Assembly (NCBI GenBank): GCA_964418835.1
Contig: CAYQNJ010000019.1
Coordinates: 1 to 28,024 of the forward strand
Reading direction: 5' to 3'
Origin: UBA9076 sp964418835
GTDB lineage: Bacteria > Bacillota_I > Bacilli_A > Erysipelotrichales > Erysipelotrichaceae
Length of the DNA: 28,024 nucleotides
Part shown: positions 22,539-28,024 of the stretch, piece by piece
How positions within the stretch are numbered: position 1 is the stretch's first letter
Layout of the letters: the number at the start of each line of letters is the position of its first letter
Notes under the pieces: model-generated
Database searches by the model: none
What the model was told of the DNA's origin: nothing
What the model saw: the letters and a program-made list of their open reading frames with translations, nothing else
Translations under genes and position numbers: made by a program

Positions 22539-23544
22539 AGTAAACTATAGCGCACCACATTTTACCACTATATGCAATAGCGATAGTTGTATAACCTTCA
22601 GACATTAGTATAGCGCTATGATTAGCAGAACTCATCCACCAATTAAATTTAGCTTCTACACTATTTCCTGAATAAGTTAATACTTCAAGTGGGCTTTTTG
22701 TATAAGCTACACCATATTCTGATAAAGCTGTTTTGTAGTGTGAACCATCAGGTCTTTTGTGTGATAAGAATGATGCGGCTTCACCAGCTCTTACACCAAC
22801 TGCACTTTGTCCTGCTTCATCAGCAAGCATTAATGGCGCAAGTCCTTTATCACTTCTTGCGGCATTAATTAAGTCTAACATATAAAGTATGTCATCTCCG
22901 TTATACACAACTGATTGTGTACTTACCGCATTTTTTGAAACTTTTACTTTTAATGTTGTTGAGTATCTATTTCCACTAGCATCACTAGCCGCAAATAATA
23001 CTTCATAATCTCCTTCAGTACTTGTGTCTACATTATTAATTAATGCGACTGTAGGATATTCTTTTGAGTTGTCATAGGCATATTCTACATATTCCCATGG
23101 ATCAAATTCACTTCCAAGTCTAACACTTACCATATCTTTTACTAATACTAGTTCTGGGACTGTTGTATCTACTATATCTACACATGCGGATACGTTGATA
23201 GAGGTTGGTGTTAGAGTTGTAGCATCTGGTTTGTTTACAATATTCAATAAGATATTTGTATTCATATGAGAAACTTTAGTAATGTCTAAATGTTCCATTG
23301 TAATTGTTGTTTTTTCAAAATCAATATTTTCTAATTTAAAGTTTGAATCTATTTCTGACACTGATTTTAGAACTTGATCTTTTACTAGACTAACTATGTC
23401 TAGGTGGTTGATAGGAACTACAACATTAACACTATAACTTAATGGAGTTGTTCCGTTTGCTTTAACTGTTTGAGTTTGAACTATATTTAATAACATAGTT
23501 AATATAAATACACTCACAATTAAAGTTTTCTTTAACTGTATCAT
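22537..23544 (-). CDS. secreted CAP/SCP-domain protein with Ig-like domain
   Basis: The protein has 335 residues from the ATG at 23544, which has AAGGAG at the right distance and starts a clean signal peptide (MIQLKKTLIVSV...). A longer frame from 23601 would run through the promoter. The middle region (about 130-210, beginning after DTTVPEL and ending in TTLKVKVSK) looks like a bacterial Ig-like DUF5011 domain. The last 115 residues are a CAP domain: LDLINAARSDKGLAPL, SHKRPDG, a Glu in SPLEVLTYSG, and WWMSSANHSAILM with the conserved His. Bacterial CAP proteins are extracytoplasmic and may be spore-coat, cell-wall or binding proteins; the role here is unknown. Confidence 0.85.
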   Translation of the reverse strand: MIQLKKTLIVSVFILTMLLNIVQTQTVKANGTTPLSYSVNVVVPINHLDIVSLVKDQVLKSVSEIDSNFKLENIDFEKTTITMEHLDITKVSHMNTNILLNIVNKPDATTLTPTSINVSACVDIVDTTVPELVLVKDMVSVRLGSEFDPWEYVEYAYDNSKEYPTVALINNVDTSTEGDYEVLFAASDASGNRYSTTLKVKVSKNAVSTQSVVYNGDDILYMLDLINAARSDKGLAPLMLADEAGQSAVGVRAGEAASFLSHKRPDGSHYKTALSEYGVAYTKSPLEVLTYSGNSVEAKFNWWMSSANHSAILMSEGYTTIAIAYSGKMWCAIVY

Positions 23545-23571
23545 AAGTTCTCCTTTTTTTAAGACTCGTAC

Positions 23572-23601
23572 ATGATACACAAAGAAGATAAAAAAAGTCA
23601 A
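23572..23601 (-). promoter_or_regulatory. promoter of the CAP-domain gene
   Basis: On the minus strand TTGACT (23601-23596), an 18-nt spacer and TATCAT (23577-23572) lie 28 bases before the chosen ATG. Confidence 0.6.
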
Positions 23602-23610
23602 ACTTGCGAT

Positions 23611-24882
23611 TTATTTCACACGTTTAACTTTCTTTTTTAATTCCCTTAAATTATCAGTTCTTTTTATTTTAGATAGTGATTCTAAGTTTTTTGAAAGTTG
23701 GGCTTCATATGAAGAATTGGTATTTGGTTTATAAAATTTCATGTCTTTTATTTGGTTTGGAAGGTATTGAATGTATGGCCATAATTCACTTCTATCATAG
23801 TCATACTTATCTTCTTCATCCATGTTTACAGGATTTAGTCTTAAGAATTTAGGCACAGCATATGCAGTATTTTCAACCACATTCATTGCACTATGTATTG
23901 CATTGTTTGCGGATTTGCTTTTAGGAGAAAGGGTTAAGTCAACTACCGCAACTCCAAGTGGAATTAAAGCTTCAGGAAAACCTACTCTTTTAGCCGCATC
24001 TATTGCGTTAATGGTTCTTGCTACAGCCGCAGGGTTACCTAATCCTATATCTTCATATGCGATGACTAGCAACCTTCTTTCAATTGAATCCATATCATTT
24101 GCTTGGGCAAGTCTTGCAAGATAGTATAAAGCCGCATTAACATCACTACCTCTGATAGATTTTTGAAATGCACTAACCGCATCATAGTGACCATCACCAT
24201 CTCTATCAATTCCTGTATTACTTATATTTGCGTATTGTTCTACAATACTAGTATCTATATGACCATTAGATGCGATTGAACATATATCTAACACATTTAG
24301 TGCATATCTAACATCACCATTTGCTTTATATACAATTAAATCTAATGCTTCTTCATCTATTGTATATTTATTATCTAAACCTTCTTTAACACTTAAGGCT
24401 CTATTTAATGTTTGTTTTAAATCATTTGGTTCTAGTTTTTTAACTTCTAATAATTGACATCTACTTCTTATTGCTGGATTTATTGCGAATAAAGGATTTG
24501 ATGTAGTTGCGCCAATCATAATAATTGAACCATCTTCTATATGAGGTAATAATAAATCTTGTTTATCTTTATTTAATCTATGTACTTCATCTATTATTAC
24601 TACTAAGCCTGGGGCTAGTTTAGATTCAAGAAATATAGCATCTAGATCTTTTTTGTTTCCCGTTACTGCATTAAATTTTCTATATGGTATATTTAACTCA
24701 TTCGCAAGTACTGATGCTAGGGTAGTTTTTCCAGTACCTGGAGGACCATAAAAGATAATAGAAAATAATCTTTTGTTTTCTATTAGTTTACTAAGTATTC
24801 TATCTTTTCCAATTAAATGGTCTTGACCCTTTACATCTTCAAGTTTTTTTGGTCTAATTCTAAAAGCTAATGGTTCTATCAT
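23611..24882 (-). CDS. rarA: replication-associated recombination protein A (AAA+ ATPase, MgsA/RarA)
   Basis: The protein has 423 residues of the clamp-loader-related AAA+ family. Walker A is GPPGTGKTT (46-54), Walker B is VVIIDE (94-99) followed by HRLNK, and the sensor segment is GATTSNPLFAINPAIRSR, all characteristic of RarA. The C-terminal tetramerisation region has the typical YYLARL, IAYEDIGLGNP and VVDLTLSPKSKSANNA. It acts at stalled replication forks. A GAGG site precedes the ATG and a perfect -10 (minus strand, 24914-24909) lies upstream, divergent from dtd. The 3' end is about 10 bases before the CAP gene promoter, with no terminator visible, so some readthrough into that gene is likely. 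Confidence 0.95.
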   Translation of the reverse strand: MIEPLAFRIRPKKLEDVKGQDHLIGKDRILSKLIENKRLFSIIFYGPPGTGKTTLASVLANELNIPYRKFNAVTGNKKDLDAIFLESKLAPGLVVIIDEVHRLNKDKQDLLLPHIEDGSIIMIGATTSNPLFAINPAIRSRCQLLEVKKLEPNDLKQTLNRALSVKEGLDNKYTIDEEALDLIVYKANGDVRYALNVLDICSIASNGHIDTSIVEQYANISNTGIDRDGDGHYDAVSAFQKSIRGSDVNAALYYLARLAQANDMDSIERRLLVIAYEDIGLGNPAAVARTINAIDAAKRVGFPEALIPLGVAVVDLTLSPKSKSANNAIHSAMNVVENTAYAVPKFLRLNPVNMDEEDKYDYDRSELWPYIQYLPNQIKDMKFYKPNTNSSYEAQLSKNLESLSKIKRTDNLRELKKKVKRVK

Positions 24883-24935
24883 AGAAATTACCTCAAAGTT
24901 ATTCTATCATTATAAAGAAGGGAAAGTTAAGTGTT

Positions 24936-25382
24936 ATGAAAGTAATTGTACAAAGAGTGTTAAATGCGAGTGTTAAAGTTGATAATGAAGTTGTTAATGA
25001 AATAAAAAAAGGATATTTATTATTAGTTGGTATATATGAAGATGATAATAAACAGATAGTTAGTAAGGTTGCGGATAAGGTATCTAAACTTAGGATATTT
25101 GATGATAGTGATGGAAAGATGAACTTAGATATTAAGCATGTTAATGGTGAAATACTATCTATATCTCAATTTACATTGTGTGCTGATGTTAAAAAGGGTA
25201 ATAGACCATCTTTTTCTAAGGCAGGCAGACCAGAGTTTGCGAATGATTTATATAAATACTTTAATGAGTGTATTAGAGATAATGGAATAAATTGTAAAGA
25301 AGGTATCTTTCAGGCTGATATGAAAGTTTCATTATTAAATGATGGACCAGTGACTATTATAGTTGATTCAGACTGTTTATAA
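24936..25382 (+). CDS. dtd: D-aminoacyl-tRNA deacylase
   Basis: The 148-residue protein is a standard DTD. It hydrolyses D-aminoacyl-tRNAs (and Gly-tRNA-Ala), protecting translation from wrong chirality. The active-site motifs are SQFTLCAD in the middle and NDGPVTI near the C-terminus (the usual NxGPVT). MKVIVQRV and GNRPSFSKAG are also typical. The Shine-Dalgarno (AAGGG) lies rather far upstream. It is the first gene of a cluster with folD, a DUF951 gene and ychF. Confidence 0.95.
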   Translation: MKVIVQRVLNASVKVDNEVVNEIKKGYLLLVGIYEDDNKQIVSKVADKVSKLRIFDDSDGKMNLDIKHVNGEILSISQFTLCADVKKGNRPSFSKAGRPEFANDLYKYFNECIRDNGINCKEGIFQADMKVSLLNDGPVTIIVDSDCL

Positions 25383-25422
25383 TTCTTTAAATGTAGTAGA
25401 ATACTAAAGAAAAGGTGATTGT

Positions 25423-26274
25423 ATGAATATAATATATGGAAGTGAAATAGCACTTGAAATTAAAGAAGAACTTAAAAACAAGGTTAGTTTATTAGGTGAT
25501 AAAAGATTACCTAAACTTTGTGTTATTTTAGTTGGAAATAACCCTGCATCTTTATCTTATGTTAGAGGTAAGGAAAAGGGTATTAGTGAAGTTGGTATGT
25601 TATCTGAAGTTATTAGATTAGATGAGAGTATAAGTGAATCTGATTTAATTAATCAAATTAATATATTAAATAATGATAATAGTGTTGATGGTATATTAGT
25701 TCAAATGCCATTGCCTAGACATATTAATGAAAACAGAGTTATGGAAAATATTGATCCTAGTAAAGATGTGGATGGCTTACATCCTTATAATATAGGTAAG
25801 TTATATTTAAAAGAAGATGGTTTGTTTCCTTGTACACCTTTAGGTGTTATAGAGTTATTGAAAAGATCTAACATTGAAATATCTGGTAAACATGCGGTTG
25901 TTATTGGTAGAAGTAAACTTGTGGGTAACCCTGTTTCAAAGATGTTGTTAGATGAAAACGCGACAGTAACTATTTGTCATTCTAAGACTAAAGATTTAAA
26001 AGAAGTTTGTAAGAGTGGTGATATACTAATAGTCGCAATCGGAAAAGAAAAGTTTGTAAGTAAAGAGTTTATTAAAGATGGTGCAGTAGTTATTGATGTA
26101 GGTATCAACAGAAATAGTGAAGGTAAGCTTGTGGGGGATGTGGATTTTGATGACGTTAAAGATCATGTGTTTTATATTACTCCTGTTCCTAAGGGAGTAG
26201 GACCTATGACTATAGCAATGCTATTGTCTAATACATATAAAGCTTATTTAAAAAGGGAGGGTAACAATGGCTAA
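25423..26274 (+). CDS. folD: bifunctional methylenetetrahydrofolate dehydrogenase / cyclohydrolase
   Basis: The 283-residue protein interconverts 5,10-methylene-THF and 10-formyl-THF for purine, thymidylate and formyl-Met supply. It has SYVRGKEKG (the catalytic Tyr-x3-Lys), VQMPLPRHI, DPSKDVDGLHP, the NADP-binding GRSKLVGNPV and the C-terminal signature PVPKGVGPMTIAML. The length is normal. AAGGTG precedes the ATG. The gene overlaps the next one by 8 nt. Confidence 0.96.
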   Translation: MNIIYGSEIALEIKEELKNKVSLLGDKRLPKLCVILVGNNPASLSYVRGKEKGISEVGMLSEVIRLDESISESDLINQINILNNDNSVDGILVQMPLPRHINENRVMENIDPSKDVDGLHPYNIGKLYLKEDGLFPCTPLGVIELLKRSNIEISGKHAVVIGRSKLVGNPVSKMLLDENATVTICHSKTKDLKEVCKSGDILIVAIGKEKFVSKEFIKDGAVVIDVGINRNSEGKLVGDVDFDDVKDHVFYITPVPKGVGPMTIAMLLSNTYKAYLKREGNNG

Positions 26275-26467
26275 TTATGGTTTAAATGACATTGTAGAAA
26301 TGAAGAAGGAACATCCTTGTAAAAAGTCTAAAGAATGGAAAATTATAAGGATGGGTGCTGATATAAAGATTAAATGTTTAGGATGTGGTGCAGCTATTAT
26401 GTTTCCACGTACTGAGTTTGAAAGAAAGTTAAAGAAAGTTTTAGTACACGTGGAGGAAGAAAACTAA
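26267..26467 (+). CDS. DUF951 family protein
   Basis: The 66-residue protein matches the small DUF951 family, known in Bacillus subtilis as YyzM beside ychF (yyaF). It has a single CxxC (CLGCG), and a Cys in HPCKKS that might complete a metal or redox site. GLNDIVEMKKEHPCKK and PRTEFERK are the conserved ends. The function is unknown. The strict neighbourhood with ychF, kept here with a TAATG overlap, suggests a linked role near the ribosome. GGAGG lies five bases before the ATG, inside folD. Confidence 0.9.
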   Translation: MANYGLNDIVEMKKEHPCKKSKEWKIIRMGADIKIKCLGCGAAIMFPRTEFERKLKKVLVHVEEEN

Positions 26468-27567
26468 TGGCATTAACTGCAGGAATAGTAGGGTTACCTA
26501 ATGTTGGTAAGTCTACATTGTTTAACGCAATAACAAAATCTCAAGTAGAGGCCGCAAATTATCCATTTGCGACAATTAAACCTAATGTAGGTGTTGTAGA
26601 AGTACCAGATGAAAGAGTAGAAGAATTAGTTAAGATATTTAATCCTAGAAAAACTATATATACTACATTTGAATTTACTGATATTGCTGGACTTGTAAAA
26701 GGGGCTAGTAAAGGAGAGGGATTAGGTAATCAATTTTTATCTAATATTAGAGAAACTGATGCGATTGTTCATGTGGTTAGATGTTTTGATGATTTAGATA
26801 TAACTCATGTGGAAGGTAATATAGATCCTATTAGAGATATAGAGATTATTAATTTAGAACTTGCGATTGCGGATTTACAAAGTTTAGAGAATAGAATTAC
26901 TAAAATAGAAAGAAAAGCACAAGCTAAAGATAAGGATGCTTTAGTAGAATATAATGTTTTAAAGAAACTTATTGATGCTTTAAAGGCAGATAAACCAGCA
27001 AGAAGTGTTGAACTAAATAAAGATGAAGAACTTATCGCAAGAAACTTTAATCTTCTTACTAGAAAACCTGTAATCTATGTATCTAATGTGTCTGAAGATG
27101 ATATAAAAGATCCTATGAATAATGAGTATTATGCAAAAGTTGATGAATTAGCTAGAAGTGAGGGTAGTCAAGTTATTGCGATTAGCGCAAAAATAGAAGA
27201 AGAACTTTCTATGCTTGATAAGGATGAAAAACAGATGTTCCTTGATGATTTAGGAATAGAAGAGAGTGGTTTAGATAGAGTTATTAAGTCAGCTTATACA
27301 TTATTAAATCTTCAAACATTCTTCACAGTAGGTGAAGATGAGGTTAGAGCGTGGACATTTATTAAGGGAATGAGTGCACCTGAGTGTGCTGGGGTTATTC
27401 ATACTGATTTCCAAAGAGGGTTTATTAAAGCAGAAACATATAGCTATGAAGATTTAATGCAGTATAAAACAGAAGCTTCTATTAAAGAACATGGTAGACT
27501 TAGACAAGAAGGTAAAGAATATATTGTAAAAGATGGTGATATTATATTCTTTAAATTTAATGTTTAA
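26467..27567 (+). CDS. ychF: redox-regulated ATPase YchF (OLA1 family)
   Basis: The protein is a 366-residue Obg-like P-loop protein. G1 is GLPNVGKSTLFN, the DxAG motif is DIAGLVKGAS, and the base-recognition motif is NVSE in place of NKxD, which in this family shifts specificity from GTP to ATP. A coiled-coil insertion spans about residues 130-200, and the C-terminal TGS domain covers the last 85 residues (FTVGEDEVRAWTFIKG...). YchF binds ribosomes and is implicated in stress responses. AGGA precedes the ATG, which overlaps the DUF951 stop. Confidence 0.97.
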   Translation: MALTAGIVGLPNVGKSTLFNAITKSQVEAANYPFATIKPNVGVVEVPDERVEELVKIFNPRKTIYTTFEFTDIAGLVKGASKGEGLGNQFLSNIRETDAIVHVVRCFDDLDITHVEGNIDPIRDIEIINLELAIADLQSLENRITKIERKAQAKDKDALVEYNVLKKLIDALKADKPARSVELNKDEELIARNFNLLTRKPVIYVSNVSEDDIKDPMNNEYYAKVDELARSEGSQVIAISAKIEEELSMLDKDEKQMFLDDLGIEESGLDRVIKSAYTLLNLQTFFTVGEDEVRAWTFIKGMSAPECAGVIHTDFQRGFIKAETYSYEDLMQYKTEASIKEHGRLRQEGKEYIVKDGDIIFFKFNV

Positions 27568-27622
27568 GATAGATTATTATAAAAATATGTTAAAATATTA
27601 ATAATGAATAAGGAGATATGAT

Positions 27623-27946
27623 ATGAAATTAATTTTGGCGATAGTATCTAATGATGATAGTTCAAGTGTTTCATCAGCTTTAAATAAAGCAAACTTCTCA
27701 GTAACAAGACTTGCGACAACAGGTGGTTTTCTTAGAGCAGGTAATACAACAATAATAGTTGGTACAGAAGATGAAAAAGTTGATAAAGCAATAGAAATAA
27801 TTGGAAATGAAAGTAAAAGACGTACAGAAATAGTACCTTCTACTGCTAGTTATGATATTGGAAGATATGCAAGTTTCCCAGTTGAAGTTCAAGTTGGTGG
27901 AGCAACAATTTTCGTATTAGATGTTGAACAATTTATAAAAGTATAA
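27623..27946 (+). CDS. darA: cyclic-di-AMP receptor, PII-like (DarA/PstA)
   Basis: The protein has 107 residues with the PII-like ferredoxin fold of the YaaQ/DUF970 family, a trimeric cytosolic receptor for c-di-AMP. Typical features are MKLILAIVSNDD, TRLATTGGFLRAGNTTI (T-loop start and nucleotide-contact region) and VGGATIFVLDV at the C-terminus. Its presence implies that the organism makes c-di-AMP. AAGGAG precedes the ATG and a good terminator follows. It appears to be a separate unit from ychF (55-nt gap), although I see no terminator between them. Confidence 0.95.
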   Translation: MKLILAIVSNDDSSSVSSALNKANFSVTRLATTGGFLRAGNTTIIVGTEDEKVDKAIEIIGNESKRRTEIVPSTASYDIGRYASFPVEVQVGGATIFVLDVEQFIKV

Positions 27947-27968
27947 AACACTTGAAAAAGTGTTTTTT
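27945..27968 (+). terminator. intrinsic terminator after darA
   Basis: AAAACACTT / AAGTGTTTT (9 bp, GAAA loop) ends in six T's and begins at the stop codon. Confidence 0.9.
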
Positions 27969-27970
27969 AA

Positions 27971-27998
27971 GGTTCTACGTCAAATGTTGGGGTAGACC
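27971..27998. mobile_element. probable terminal inverted repeat of an ISL3-family element (edge of window)
   Basis: The sequence starting GGTTCTACGTCAAATG resembles the GGnTCTnnGTCAAAT ends of ISL3-family insertion sequences. It starts two bases after the T-run of the darA terminator and the rest of the element would lie beyond the window. An ATG at 28004 opens a frame that cannot be judged in 21 bases. Confidence 0.45.
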
Positions 27999-28024
27999 AA
28001 TAAAATGAAAATAGAGATGGATAT

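Noticed and set aside
1..28024. CRISPR array, tRNA or rRNA genes
   Set aside because: No regularly spaced direct repeats, no cloverleaf-like sequences with TTCRA arms and no rRNA-like conserved stretches were noticed on either strand.

Overview
The window is AT-rich and gene-dense. It uses the standard genetic code: TGA serves as a stop and TGG as Trp. Shine-Dalgarno sites of the AGGAGG type are common. It carries cell-wall and lipoprotein genes (a D,D-carboxypeptidase and three lipobox proteins), a T-box leader, the Bacillota-type pair DUF951-ychF, and a DarA-type c-di-AMP receptor. This points to a low-GC Bacillota, perhaps from the Erysipelotrichia or a related lineage near the Mollicutes. 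That placement is inferred from gene content only.

Layout. Positions 1-2032 hold the 3' end of an OGG1-like DNA glycosylase, rpiB and an M20 amidohydrolase, tightly packed. deoD follows on the minus strand (2141-2851). Positions 2952-10576 are a complete histidine operon. A consensus promoter and a T-box leader, whose specifier reads best as the His codon CAC, precede hisZ-hisG-hisD-hisC-hisB-hisH-hisA-hisF-hisI-hisE. Every junction is an overlap or a gap of at most 1 nt. The missing histidinol-phosphatase step is supplied by a PHP-family hisK at 12700-13512 on the minus strand, which is followed by an SRAP-domain protein gene.

Between hisE and mgtE (10577-10775) lies what I consider the most interesting element. 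It has its own promoter, a 21-codon leader ORF beginning Met-Asp-Glu-Leu-Pro, and an intrinsic terminator whose loop is perfectly complementary over 9 nt to part of the leader ORF. The arrangement predicts translation-coupled attenuation of the Mg2+ channel MgtE, analogous in logic to the enterobacterial mgtL leader but in a different phylum and on an unrelated transporter.

Positions 13588-15264 encode two neighbouring lipoproteins with RHS/YD-like repeats. A MATE exporter follows, then a Zn/Cd-type P1B ATPase whose promoter is followed directly by a perfect 12-2-12 ArsR/SmtB-type operator; no repressor gene is in the window. Positions 18870-23544 carry envelope-related genes: a duplicated-domain lipoprotein, a D,D-carboxypeptidase, a YvlD-like membrane protein, a small unknown membrane protein, a flavodoxin, a YccF protein and a secreted CAP-domain protein. 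Positions 23611-27946 are housekeeping: rarA (minus), then dtd, folD, DUF951, ychF and darA (plus). The last 54 bases, just after the darA terminator, look like the terminal inverted repeat of an ISL3-family insertion sequence running off the window.

Most transcription units end in clear intrinsic terminators, several of them bidirectional between convergent genes. No rRNA, tRNA or CRISPR array was seen.
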